Below are positions 9,931-19,105 of a stretch of DNA of 64,000 nucleotides, one piece after another. Below the pieces are notes generated by a model. It saw nothing but the letters and a program-made list of their open reading frames with translations, did not search any database and was not told the origin of the DNA. Positions within the stretch are counted from its first letter, which is position 1. Every line of letters begins with the position of its first letter. The DNA is from Microbacter sp049976245. Lineage in GTDB: Bacteria; Bacteroidota; Bacteroidia; Bacteroidales; Paludibacteraceae. The stretch covers positions 29,496 to 93,495 of the forward strand of contig JBMFIQ010000004.1 of assembly GCA_049976245.1 (NCBI GenBank). The letters run 5' to 3'. The translations under genes were made by a program, and so were the position numbers.

Positions 9931-11238
9931 ATGGCCTCATTTGAAATCATAGGCGGCAAACAACTTGCCGGAGAGATCGAGCCACAAGGAGCAAAAAATG
10001 AAGCACTTCAAATCATTTGCGCCACGCTGCTAACCGACCAGAAAGTAACCATCAGCAACCTGCCGAACATTCGAGACGTCAATCAACTGATTGATTTATT
10101 AAAATTAATCGGCGTAACTGTCGTTCAGGAAGATTCACATACCTATTCTTTTCAGGCCAAAAACATTCTTTTTGATCAGCTCAATTCGGATGAATTTGTC
10201 AAAAAGGCCACTACACTTCGAGGATCCATCATGATCGTCGGCCCTTTATTGACCCGTTTCGGATACGCTACCGTGCCTCATCCCGGTGGTGATAAGATCG
10301 GAAGACGCCGCATTGACACCCACTATCTCGGATTTCAAAAACTTGGAGCAATAATCCGTTATAACTTTGAAAGAACGGAAGTTACAGCGCCAAAAAAAGG
10401 ATTGACAGGCCAATACATTTTGCTCGACGAAGCCTCGGTGACCGGAACAGCCAATCTTGTTATGGCCGCCGTACTGGCTAAAGGAAAAACAACTCTTTTT
10501 AATGCGGCATGTGAACCTTATCTGTTTCAACTTTGCACCATGCTCAACAAAATGGGAGCACATATTTCCGGTGTTGGATCAAACCTCTTGGTAATTGAAG
10601 GCGTAGAAAAACTTTCCGGCTGCGAACATCGCATTTTGCCTGACATCATCGAAATCGGCAGTTTCATCGGATTAGCAGCCATGACCCGTTCGGAGTTAAC
10701 CATCCGAAGAGTACATCAGGAACAGTTAGGACTTACCGCCGACATTTTTCAACGCATGGGCATTTCATTGATGTTTCGTGACGACAACATTTACATCCCA
10801 GCTCAATCCGGTTATCACATTCAACGATTCTTTGACGGATCCATCATGAACATTGCCGATGCCCCATGGCCGGGTTTTTCACCCGATTTAATCAGTGTGG
10901 CTCTCGTCGTAGCCACACAAGCAAAAGGGAGTGTGCTGATTCATCAAAAAATGTTTGAAAGCCGACTTTTCTTTGTGGATAAATTGATCGATATGGGGGC
11001 ACAAATCATTCTTTGCGATCCGCATCGGGCAGTCGTCATTGGGTTAAACCACGAACAACCTTTACGCGCCACCCGAATGACTTCGCCCGACATCCGTGCA
11101 GGCGTTGCCCTACTGATTGCGGCACTTTCAGCTGAAGGAACCAGCACCATCGACAACATTGAACAAATTGATCGAGGCTACGAACAAATCGACGTGCGGC
11201 TACATCAACTCGGTGCCGACATCAAACGCATTGACTAA
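9931..11238 (+). CDS. murA: MurA, UDP-N-acetylglucosamine 1-carboxyvinyltransferase
   Basis: 435-residue enolpyruvyl transferase for the first committed step of peptidoglycan synthesis. The start at MASFEIIGG is chosen because family members begin here and the upstream ATG at 9850 precedes the -7 box. Conserved features include QGAKNEAL (substrate Lys-Asn), LRGSIMIVGP, DEASVTGTANL and TSPDIRAGVALL. The active-site loop reads PGGDKIGRRR: the position of the catalytic/fosfomycin-target Cys (Cys115 in E. coli) is Asp121. Such Asp forms are active but insensitive to fosfomycin, so intrinsic resistance is predicted. From memory, Asp is usual in this phylum. Confidence 0.97.
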   Translation: MASFEIIGGKQLAGEIEPQGAKNEALQIICATLLTDQKVTISNLPNIRDVNQLIDLLKLIGVTVVQEDSHTYSFQAKNILFDQLNSDEFVKKATTLRGSIMIVGPLLTRFGYATVPHPGGDKIGRRRIDTHYLGFQKLGAIIRYNFERTEVTAPKKGLTGQYILLDEASVTGTANLVMAAVLAKGKTTLFNAACEPYLFQLCTMLNKMGAHISGVGSNLLVIEGVEKLSGCEHRILPDIIEIGSFIGLAAMTRSELTIRRVHQEQLGLTADIFQRMGISLMFRDDNIYIPAQSGYHIQRFFDGSIMNIADAPWPGFSPDLISVALVVATQAKGSVLIHQKMFESRLFFVDKLIDMGAQIILCDPHRAVVIGLNHEQPLRATRMTSPDIRAGVALLIAALSAEGTSTIDNIEQIDRGYEQIDVRLHQLGADIKRID

Positions 11239-11267
11239 AAAACATCAACTTTTTAATCTCATCGTTT

Positions 11268-13937
11268 ATGAACGCTCAACTTTTCTCAAGAAAAATCAGC
11301 CATTTTGTGCTGACGGCGATCTTTTTAGGAATGACGCTTTGCGGACAAGCCGAAAATAAAATCAATACGGCTTTCTTTACATCGACTCCCATTCAGCTCA
11401 CCAACGATCGCTCCATTGCTTCGGCAGGAAAACAACTCTTTTTTGGTGATTCATTGCTCGAAAGCCATGCAATGGATGCAACCCTTTCGCCCGATGGTAA
11501 ATGGCTTGCCGTTGAAGAACGTTACAGCTTGGTGATCATCAACACGACAGACAAAAAAGTGGCCTTTTCACTGCCGCTAAAACAGATAAAACAAATCGCC
11601 CAAACAAAATACGGAGTGATGAATACCTATTCGGGCATTTGTTGGAAAACCATAAACGGAGAAAATCGAATTGTCTGGAGTGCCGCTAACGGAGCCCATG
11701 CCCTGTCGTACGTTATTCAGGCAAACTGGAACGGACACAAAGCCGAAGTAACAAAAATTTTTACCTACAAACCCGTTCCTCCGGCCGAAACAGCATTGCC
11801 CAACGAAGTGTTAATCCGAAATGAGAATGGACATGAAGTCATTTATGTGGTTCTGAACGGAAACAATCAACTGATCAAACAAGATTTACAAACCGGAGAC
11901 ACACTTTGGATTGCCAACACCGGTGTGGCTCCTTATGGCATAACTTATGCCAACAACAAAATTTACGTTACCAATTGGGCAGGCCGAATTCCTCAAAAAA
12001 ATGATGTCAATGTGGCAGGAGTGCCTTGGGGTGAAGCCAGGATTGACACCAGCAACGCCGCAACACGCGAAGGAAGTGTGAGCGTCTTTGATCCAGCCTC
12101 GGGGAAAGCACTCCATTCAATCATCGTAGGATTACATCCCAATAAAATTACAGCTTCTCACGACCAAAAATTTGTGTATCTCACCAATTCAAACAGTGAC
12201 AACGTTAGTGTCATCAGCACTGTGAATGACGTTGTTGTTGAAACCATTCCGATCCGATTGCAACACGAAATCAACGACTATTTTGGTGATTCACCCAACG
12301 GGCTCACCGTTTCGGCTGACGGGAAAAAATTGTTCGTAGCCGTAGGTATGGACAATGCCGTAGCAGTGGTCACATTAGGCAAAAAAAGTGCTGCAACCGG
12401 CATTCAACCACAAAGCACCATAGTCGGATTTATTCCGACAGGATATTATCCTTCATCCATTTCCATCAAAGACAGCAAAGAACTTTTTGTGACAAACATT
12501 GAAGCAGATGGTCCAAACCGTCCCTTCTTTCTGCTGAAAAACGAACCTCCCGTGTTTAATTCACATCACATGTTGGCCTCTGTCTCCATCATTAACATGC
12601 CAAACGCAACTCAATTGCAACGTTACACCAAACAGGTGATCGCTTTGAACCAACTACAACGGCTTATGGAGGCTCAACAAAAGCCGCGTGCAGGCATTGA
12701 ACCAAAACCAATCCCTGAACGGATTGGAGAACCTTCTGTTTTCAAACATGTTCTTTACATCATCAAAGAAAATCGGACTTACGATCAAGTGCTTGGCGAC
12801 GTAAAAACAGGCAATGGCGATCCGAAATTGTGTACGTTTGGCGAACAGGTAACGCCCAACACGCATCGATTGGTGCAAGAATATCAGTTGTTAGACAATT
12901 TTATGGCATCCGGGAAATGTTCTGCTGAGGGACATCAATGGACTGATGCCTCCATAGTGACGGACTACATCGAAAAAAACATCCGTGCATGGTTTAGAAG
13001 TTATCCTCATGTTCAAACAGATGCTTTAGTTTATGCTCCAAGCGGATTTTTGTGGGACAATGCGCGCAAACACGGTGTTTCCGTCGAAATTTTCGGAGAA
13101 GCATGCATTCCTCATTTCGATCCAAAATTGGACTGGACTGCCAATTATGAAAATTATCTCAAGGGGATTCCGTTCCAATTTACCAACGTCACAACTTTGA
13201 ACACGGTAAAGCCAATTTTGAGTGCCACATATCCCGGCTATGACAGCCATAAAATTCCTGACGCCATTCGAGCCGATGCTTTTATTGCAGAATTAAAACA
13301 CTACGAAGCAATACAGGGTGACTCGTTGCCTCAATTAATGATCATGGCGCTTCCGGCCGATCACACAGCAGGCATGGCTCCCGGATTTCCAACGCCTCGA
13401 GCCATGGTAGCCGACAATGATTATGCCTTGGGGAGAATCATCGAAGCATATACCAAAAGCAGATTTTACAAAAACAGCGTCATTTTTGTTGTAGAAGATG
13501 ACTCACAGGACGGATGGGATCATGTTTCCGCTTTGCGCACGGGAGCCATGGTAATCAGTCCATATTCACGTTTGCACACCACCATTTCCATTCCGTACAA
13601 TCAGCCATCAATGGTGAGAACCATTGAGCAAATTCTCGGATTGCCGCCAATGAACATTCAAGATGCCATTGCAACTCCCATGTGGGCATGTTTCAATAAC
13701 AAAGTGGATTTAACGCCCTATGTGGCGACACCTAATCGAATTCCGCTCAACGAAATGAACAAACCATTGAATGAACTGAAAGGAACGGCGCTCCACTTTG
13801 CCAAACAAAGCCTTGAACCACAATTTGCAGGCATTGACAGCGGAAATGATGATCTTCTGAATCGAATCATCTGGTTTGCTTCCAAAGGCAATGTCCCCTA
13901 TCCTGCTCAATTTGCCGGCAAAGAAAGCGACGAATAA
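11268..13937 (+). CDS. YncE-like beta-propeller / phosphoesterase fusion, exported
   Basis: 889 residues with an N-terminal signal peptide (hydrophobic about 14-27). Residues about 50-420 form a YVTN/YncE-like seven-bladed propeller with repeats such as DATLSPDGKWLAV, FVYLTNSNSDNVSVIS and NGLTVSADGKKLFVAVG. Residues about 490-800 are a phosphoesterase domain of the alkaline-phosphatase superfamily (acid phosphatase/phospholipase C-like), with HVLYIIKENRTYDQVLGD, DNFMASGKCSAEGHQWT, MALPADHTAG and VEDDSQDGWDHVS. This architecture is recurrent in Bacteroidota, but the substrate is not established. Probably periplasmic. Starts 29 nt after murA, so may be co-transcribed. Confidence 0.8.
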   Translation: MNAQLFSRKISHFVLTAIFLGMTLCGQAENKINTAFFTSTPIQLTNDRSIASAGKQLFFGDSLLESHAMDATLSPDGKWLAVEERYSLVIINTTDKKVAFSLPLKQIKQIAQTKYGVMNTYSGICWKTINGENRIVWSAANGAHALSYVIQANWNGHKAEVTKIFTYKPVPPAETALPNEVLIRNENGHEVIYVVLNGNNQLIKQDLQTGDTLWIANTGVAPYGITYANNKIYVTNWAGRIPQKNDVNVAGVPWGEARIDTSNAATREGSVSVFDPASGKALHSIIVGLHPNKITASHDQKFVYLTNSNSDNVSVISTVNDVVVETIPIRLQHEINDYFGDSPNGLTVSADGKKLFVAVGMDNAVAVVTLGKKSAATGIQPQSTIVGFIPTGYYPSSISIKDSKELFVTNIEADGPNRPFFLLKNEPPVFNSHHMLASVSIINMPNATQLQRYTKQVIALNQLQRLMEAQQKPRAGIEPKPIPERIGEPSVFKHVLYIIKENRTYDQVLGDVKTGNGDPKLCTFGEQVTPNTHRLVQEYQLLDNFMASGKCSAEGHQWTDASIVTDYIEKNIRAWFRSYPHVQTDALVYAPSGFLWDNARKHGVSVEIFGEACIPHFDPKLDWTANYENYLKGIPFQFTNVTTLNTVKPILSATYPGYDSHKIPDAIRADAFIAELKHYEAIQGDSLPQLMIMALPADHTAGMAPGFPTPRAMVADNDYALGRIIEAYTKSRFYKNSVIFVVEDDSQDGWDHVSALRTGAMVISPYSRLHTTISIPYNQPSMVRTIEQILGLPPMNIQDAIATPMWACFNNKVDLTPYVATPNRIPLNEMNKPLNELKGTALHFAKQSLEPQFAGIDSGNDDLLNRIIWFASKGNVPYPAQFAGKESDE

Positions 13938-14024
13938 ACCCATTAACCCAAACATCCTAAAATCAGTCAAACCAATGACAAAAAATCAATTCATAACAAA
14001 CAACAACTTTAGATGTAATCAACC

Positions 14025-15248
14025 ATGCCAAACAACGAAATCATTTTAATCAATATATCGGGCGACGACAAACCCGGCGTCACCACGGCCATCACTTCCA
14101 TTTTAGGAAACTACGAAGCAACCATTTTGGATATTGGACAAGCTGACATTCACAACACGTTGTCGCTCGGTATTCTTTTTAGAATGGCTGACAACGTTGA
14201 CTCGGGCAATGTGCTTAAGGAAATCCTCTTCAAATGTTCAGAACTCAATGTCAATGTTCGTTTTACTCCGGTTTCAATTGATCGTTACAACAATTGGGTG
14301 GTACAACAGGGAAAAAATCGTTACATTGTCACGGTGTTAGGCAAAGTAATTACAGCCAAACAATTATCCAAAGTAACAAGCGTTATTGCCGAGCAAAATC
14401 TAAACATTGATTCCATCATCCGTCTCACGGGACGACCTTCGTTGGAAATGGATGAATCAAATGCCGTGCGGGCTTGCATTGAACTTTCGGTGCGAGGCAA
14501 TTTGAAAGATAAAAATCTTCTTTCCACTGAATTTATGAAATACTCGTCCGAATTGGGCATTGACATCTCTTTCCAAAAAGATGACATGTATCGACGAAAC
14601 CGCCGTTTGATTTGCTTTGACATGGATTCCACGCTCATCAAAACAGAAGTGATCGACGAACTGGCCGAACGCGCCGGAGTGGGAGCACAAGTGAGAGCCA
14701 TCACCGAATCGGCCATGCATGGAGAAATTGATTTTGAAGAAAGTTTCAAACAACGCATTGCGCTACTCAAGGGATTGGATGAATCCGTATTGGAAGAGAT
14801 TGCCCACAAACTTCCCATCATGGATGGCGCGGAACGATTGATCACCACGTTGAAAAAAATTGGATTCAAAGTGGCCATTCTTTCCGGTGGATTCACCTAT
14901 TTCGGCAATTACTTGAAACGACTCTTTGATGTCGATTACATGTATGCCAACGAATTGGAAATTATTGACGGAAAATTGACGGGAAAACACATTGGCGACA
15001 TTATTGACGGAAAACGCAAAGCTGAATTGCTGAAACTCATCGCACAAGTTGAAAAAATTGAATTGGAACAAATCATTGCCGTCGGGGACGGAGCCAATGA
15101 TCTTCCGATGTTAAATTTAGCCGGATTGGGAATCGCCTTTCATGCCAAACCCAAAGTCAAGGCCAATGCGCAACAATCCCTTTCAACCATTGGCCTGGAC
15201 GGCATTTTATATTTTCTCGGCTTCAGAGATTTTCACATTGAGAAATAG
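14025..15248 (+). CDS. serB: SerB, phosphoserine phosphatase with ACT domains
   Basis: 407-residue HAD-family enzyme making L-serine from O-phosphoserine. The N-terminal about 185 residues contain two ACT-like regulatory domains (ISGDDKPGVTTAITSIL; YIVTVLGKVITAKQLSKV), suggesting allosteric control by an amino acid, probably serine. The catalytic part has HAD motif I CFDMDSTLI (nucleophile and acid Asp), motif II AILSGGFTYF, a conserved Lys in GKRKAELL, and motif IV VGDGANDLPML. Length fits the ACT-containing SerB type. Alone between the phosphoesterase gene and pdxH, with an 87-bp upstream gap. Confidence 0.95.
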   Translation: MPNNEIILINISGDDKPGVTTAITSILGNYEATILDIGQADIHNTLSLGILFRMADNVDSGNVLKEILFKCSELNVNVRFTPVSIDRYNNWVVQQGKNRYIVTVLGKVITAKQLSKVTSVIAEQNLNIDSIIRLTGRPSLEMDESNAVRACIELSVRGNLKDKNLLSTEFMKYSSELGIDISFQKDDMYRRNRRLICFDMDSTLIKTEVIDELAERAGVGAQVRAITESAMHGEIDFEESFKQRIALLKGLDESVLEEIAHKLPIMDGAERLITTLKKIGFKVAILSGGFTYFGNYLKRLFDVDYMYANELEIIDGKLTGKHIGDIIDGKRKAELLKLIAQVEKIELEQIIAVGDGANDLPMLNLAGLGIAFHAKPKVKANAQQSLSTIGLDGILYFLGFRDFHIEK

Positions 15249-15332
15249 AAAAAAAAAAAGAGCCGTTCATCTTCGAGTAAAGCACATTCATTTCAAAGGT
15301 CAATCATTTTTTTTTGCAAAAAACAAGGCACA

Positions 15333-15965
15333 ATGCATTTAGAAGAAATCAGGAAAAATTACTTTCAGGGTGAACTTGACGAATCACAATTGGAAGAAAA
15401 TCCCTTTGCCCTATTCGAAAAATGGCTTGCTGATGCTTTTGAACGAAACGAATCGGAACCAACGGCCATGACCATTGCCACGGTAGATGAAGAACATAAA
15501 CCTCATGCCCGAATGGTTTTACTCAAAGAAATGACACCTGAAGGATTCTGTTTCTTTACAAATTACGAAAGTCACAAGGCACAACAACTATTTGTCAATA
15601 AACATGTTGCTTTGGTATTTTACTGGCCTTCCATCGAGCGGCAGGTACGTATTGAAGGCATCGCCAAAAAAATGAATGAAGAGAGTTCCACTGATTATTT
15701 TCATAAGCGGCCGCTCGAAAGTCAGCTCGGCGCTTGGGCTTCGCCGCAAAGCAGGATCATTCCTTCACGTCAATTACTTGAACATCAATTCAATGAATAT
15801 CGTAAAAAATTTGGCGAACAAGTGCCGAAACCGCCATTTTGGGGAGGATTTCTAATAAGTCCAACCCTTTTTGAATTCTGGCAGGGACGCCCAAACCGAC
15901 TGCACGATCGCATTGAGTATGTCAAAGCACAAAATCAATGGCAAATGCATCGATTAGCACCTTAA
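15333..15965 (+). CDS. pdxH: PdxH, pyridoxine/pyridoxamine 5'-phosphate oxidase
   Basis: 210-residue FMN enzyme that oxidises pyridoxamine- or pyridoxine-phosphate to pyridoxal 5'-phosphate, the cofactor of several aminotransferases encoded nearby. Recognised by ARMVLLKEMTPEGFCFFTNY (FMN/substrate site), ESQLGAWASPQS and the C-terminal EFWQGRPNRLHDRIEY, where Arg and His contact the substrate. Length is standard. Preceded by an A/T-rich 84-bp gap with no clear promoter. Confidence 0.96.
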   Translation: MHLEEIRKNYFQGELDESQLEENPFALFEKWLADAFERNESEPTAMTIATVDEEHKPHARMVLLKEMTPEGFCFFTNYESHKAQQLFVNKHVALVFYWPSIERQVRIEGIAKKMNEESSTDYFHKRPLESQLGAWASPQSRIIPSRQLLEHQFNEYRKKFGEQVPKPPFWGGFLISPTLFEFWQGRPNRLHDRIEYVKAQNQWQMHRLAP

Positions 15966-16070
15966 ACCAAACCCAACATGCATCAAAAGATGATTTGTAA
16001 AATTGAGGTTCATTTTTTCAAAGATCCCTTTACAGAAACCATAAACTTTGCAAAACGTTAAAAGGGGTTT

Positions 16071-16102
16071 TTTGACGATCTTGTCAGATTGTTATACCTT
16101 TG
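16071..16102 (+). promoter_or_regulatory. Two-box sigma-A promoter of thiL
   Basis: TTTG (16071-16074), a 20-nt spacer and TACCTTTG (16095-16102) match both boxes of the Bacteroidota promoter. It implies a leader of about 100 nt that contains a small hairpin (TTGGTTT/AAACCAA near 16178-16193). I saw no TPP riboswitch core motifs in it. The 15966-16205 gap holds nothing else recognisable. Confidence 0.7.
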
Positions 16103-16205
16103 TAAAAAATATTTATCCATCGGCAAAATCCCTTGTAACCGAGAAGATCAAAGCAATCAATTCAACCAAAGAATGATTGGTTTCCAAACCAAATGAAAAA
16201 AGAAA

Positions 16206-17261
16206 ATGGAAAAACGCACGGAAATAGCTCAGTTAGGCGAGTTTGAACTGATACGGCAACTGACGGCCTCTTTTCAAACTAAAAATTCCTCCACCATAAA
16301 AGGAGTGAACGACGATGCTGCTGTGCTTCATTATGGTGAAAAAGAAATACTTGTCACCACCGATCTGCTACTGGAAGGAATTCATTTTGATTTAATGTAT
16401 ACCCCTTTAAAACATCTTGGGTACAAAGCCGCCGTAGTCAACTTTTCCGACATTTATGCCATGAACGGCTTTCCCAAACAACTGACTGTCTCATTAGGAA
16501 TTTCCAAACGCTTTTCAGTCGAGGATGTTCAAACCATTTATGAAGGCATCCGTTTAGCCTGCGATCGTTATGGCGTTGACCTGATTGGAGGCGATACTTC
16601 GGCTTCAATGACGGGTTTGATGCTTTCGTTGACATGCATCGGCGAAGCCGAAAAAGATCAAATCGTCTATCGAAATACGGCCAAAGAAAATGATTTGATT
16701 TGTGTAACCGGCGATTTAGGAGCAGCTTACATGGGACTTCAACTGCTGGAACGCGAAAAATATGTTTTCAACGGCAATCCCGATGTACAGCCCGATTTCA
16801 GCGGCAAAGATTATTTGCTTGAGCGACAACTGAAACCGGAAGCAAAAAAAGAGATTATCGAACTGTTTCACGACAGAAACATCATCCCTACCTCCATGAT
16901 TGATATTTCTGACGGACTTTCATCCGAAATTCTTCATCTTTGTCATCAAAGCCAAACCGGATGTCGCCTTTACGAAGAGCGCATTCCCATTGACTATCAA
17001 ACTGCAGTCATGGCAGAAGAACTCAACATGAATTTGGTCACGGCGGCAATGAACGGTGGCGAGGATTATGAGTTGCTCTTCACATTACCCATGACCATGC
17101 ACGAACTGGTTGAAACATTGGAAGACGTTACATTGATCGGATACATAACAAAAAAAGAGTTGGGTTGCCGTTTGATCACGCGTGACGAACAGGAATTTGA
17201 CATCAAAGCACAAGGTTGGAACATGACTCAACCTCCTTCAAATCCCGATACAAAACAATAA
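16206..17261 (+). CDS. thiL: ThiL, thiamine-monophosphate kinase
   Basis: 351-residue AIR-synthase/PurM-fold kinase converting thiamine phosphate to thiamine diphosphate with ATP. Motifs: VNDDAAVLHY and VTTDLLLEGIHFDL (Mg/ATP aspartates), LIGGDTSAS, VTGDLGAAYMGLQLL, MIDISDGLSSEI and NGGEDYELLFTLP. Slightly longer than the E. coli protein (325), as is common in Bacteroidota. Not next to other thiamine genes; rpiB follows 114 nt downstream. Confidence 0.95.
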   Translation: MEKRTEIAQLGEFELIRQLTASFQTKNSSTIKGVNDDAAVLHYGEKEILVTTDLLLEGIHFDLMYTPLKHLGYKAAVVNFSDIYAMNGFPKQLTVSLGISKRFSVEDVQTIYEGIRLACDRYGVDLIGGDTSASMTGLMLSLTCIGEAEKDQIVYRNTAKENDLICVTGDLGAAYMGLQLLEREKYVFNGNPDVQPDFSGKDYLLERQLKPEAKKEIIELFHDRNIIPTSMIDISDGLSSEILHLCHQSQTGCRLYEERIPIDYQTAVMAEELNMNLVTAAMNGGEDYELLFTLPMTMHELVETLEDVTLIGYITKKELGCRLITRDEQEFDIKAQGWNMTQPPSNPDTKQ

Positions 17262-17375
17262 ACAAACATCATAAATCATTCCTGTTGCTATGAAACGAGC
17301 CAAAAAAAACTTACGCTCAAATGAATGGTTATTTGGCGAGTTCCATACGACTTTAATAAAAGAAAACAAAACCAC

Positions 17376-17831
17376 ATGAAACCTTTGAACGAACTACGCA
17401 TTGCTATTGCTTGCGATCATGCAGGATTTGATCGTAAAACAGGATTAATTCCGTGGTTAACAGAACATGTGGCCATTCTTCACGATTTCGGCACCTACTC
17501 ATCCGATAGCTGCGATTATCCTGATTTTGGCCATCCGTTAGCCGATGCCGTCGAAAAAGGGGAATATGACTTCGGCATTGCCATTTGTGGAAGTGGTAAT
17601 GGAATTAACATGACCGTCAACAAACATCAAGGCATTCGGGCAGCTCTTTGCTGGACTCCCGAACTGGCCTCATTAGCCCGACAACACAACAACGCCAATA
17701 TTTTATCGCTTCCCGGACGTTTCATCAACAATGATCTGGCCATTGAAATGACACAAATTTTTCTGACCACCGATTTTGAAGGCGGCAGACACCAACGACG
17801 AATTGACAAAATTCCACTTACTTCAAAGTAA
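17376..17831 (+). CDS. rpiB: RpiB, ribose-5-phosphate isomerase B
   Basis: 151-residue RpiB/LacAB-family sugar-phosphate isomerase interconverting ribose 5-phosphate and ribulose 5-phosphate. The start at MKPLNEL is preferred over an upstream in-frame ATG (17325) because it directly precedes the conserved N-terminal strand LRIAIACDHAGF. Catalytic-type residues: the His in ACDHAGF, CDYPDFGHPLADAV, and the Cys in AICGSGNGINM that acts as base in RpiB enzymes. The 128-bp gap after it shows no convincing terminator or promoter. Confidence 0.95.
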   Translation: MKPLNELRIAIACDHAGFDRKTGLIPWLTEHVAILHDFGTYSSDSCDYPDFGHPLADAVEKGEYDFGIAICGSGNGINMTVNKHQGIRAALCWTPELASLARQHNNANILSLPGRFINNDLAIEMTQIFLTTDFEGGRHQRRIDKIPLTSK

Positions 17832-17959
17832 AAAATCCATAAATCGTTGCCGAAAAATACGATATGAACGCTTTACAAATTTGTGCCCCAAACAATTTAT
17901 CAATCCATAACCGTCATTGGTCATTTTTTATGGTTGACTGATGCTAAAAATCAAAATCA

Positions 17960-19090
17960 ATGAAGCCTTTCGATGTATATCCTTTATTTGACATTGAAAT
18001 AGTTGAAGGCAAAGGATGCAAAACATACGACACAAAAGGAAACGAATACCTTGACTTGTACGGCGGTCATGCCGTGATTTCGATAGGTCATACCCATCCT
18101 CATTACATCAAACGAATCACCGATCAACTGCAAAAAATAGGATTCTATTCCAATTCGGTGCATAATCGGCTTCAAGAAGCATTGGCCGGAAAGTTAGGTC
18201 AGGCATCAGGATATGAAAACTATGCGCTTTTCCTGATCAATTCCGGAGCTGAAGCCAATGAAAATGCTATTAAACTTGCGTCGTTTTACAACGGACGCAA
18301 ACGAATCATTGCATTCAATAAAAGCTTTCACGGCAGAACTTCGGCAGCGGTCCGCGTCACCGACAATCCAAAAATCATTGCTCCTGTTAATGTGGGACTT
18401 GATGTGACATTTCTTGCCATGAACGATTTTGAAGCCGTCACAAAAGAACTGAACAAAGAAGATGTTTCGGCTGTCATCATCGAAGGCATTCAAGGTGTTG
18501 GAGGCATCCAACTTCCTGACACTCATTTTTTGAAACATCTCAGTCGTGAATGCAAACGCACCAACACGGTGTTAATTTTGGACGAAATACAATCAGGTTA
18601 TGGGCGAAGCGGTCGCTTTTTTGCGCATCAATATGCTGACATTCAACCAGATCTAATCACAGTTGCCAAAGGAATGGGAAACGGTTTCCCCATTGGAGGT
18701 GTACTGATCGCCCCACATTTTCAGGCCGTTCATGGTCAGTTGGGCACCACTTTTGGTGGAAATCATTTAGCCTGTGCCGCCGCTTTAGCTGTATTGGAAG
18801 TCATGCAAGAAGAAGATCTCATTACCAATGCACGCCAGGTTGGCTCCTTTTTAATCAACGAACTCAACGCTTTCCCAAAAATCAAAGAAGTACGAGGCTT
18901 GGGACTGATGATCGGCATTGAAATGGATCACCCTATCTCAGAGCTGCGACGCAAATTGTTATTTGAACAAAAAATCTTTACCGGCAGCAGCGGAACTCAT
19001 GTCATCAGACTTTTACCGCCGCTTTGCTTGTCGCACGAGGAAGCACTCCTCTTTTTAGAACGATTTGAGAAAACAATTCGGGACTTATAA
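17960..19090 (+). CDS. argD: Class III aminotransferase, acetyl/succinylornithine type
   Basis: 376-residue PLP enzyme of the acetylornithine aminotransferase subgroup. The PLP lysine is in LITVAKGMGNGFPIGGV; other signatures are INSGAEANENAIKLA, NKSFHGRTSAAV, LILDEIQSGYGRSG and GTTFGGNHLACAAALAVL. The compact length matches ArgD. In Bacteroides the arginine pathway uses succinylated intermediates, so the substrate may be N-succinylornithine; the sequence does not decide. Unlike many relatives, no arginine genes are adjacent. Followed 15 nt later by a LutA-like gene. Confidence 0.85.
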   Translation: MKPFDVYPLFDIEIVEGKGCKTYDTKGNEYLDLYGGHAVISIGHTHPHYIKRITDQLQKIGFYSNSVHNRLQEALAGKLGQASGYENYALFLINSGAEANENAIKLASFYNGRKRIIAFNKSFHGRTSAAVRVTDNPKIIAPVNVGLDVTFLAMNDFEAVTKELNKEDVSAVIIEGIQGVGGIQLPDTHFLKHLSRECKRTNTVLILDEIQSGYGRSGRFFAHQYADIQPDLITVAKGMGNGFPIGGVLIAPHFQAVHGQLGTTFGGNHLACAAALAVLEVMQEEDLITNARQVGSFLINELNAFPKIKEVRGLGLMIGIEMDHPISELRRKLLFEQKIFTGSSGTHVIRLLPPLCLSHEEALLFLERFEKTIRDL

Positions 19091-19105
19091 CTTCAATCAT
19101 TGCCA

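Noticed and set aside
14321..14896. 191-codon minus-strand frame inside serB
   Set aside because: Antisense shadow of a strongly conserved gene; Ser/Arg/Met-rich and without any family signature.
16103..16205. TPP riboswitch in the thiL leader
   Set aside because: A leader of about 100 nt exists, but I could not find the conserved TPP core motifs; only a small hairpin is visible.
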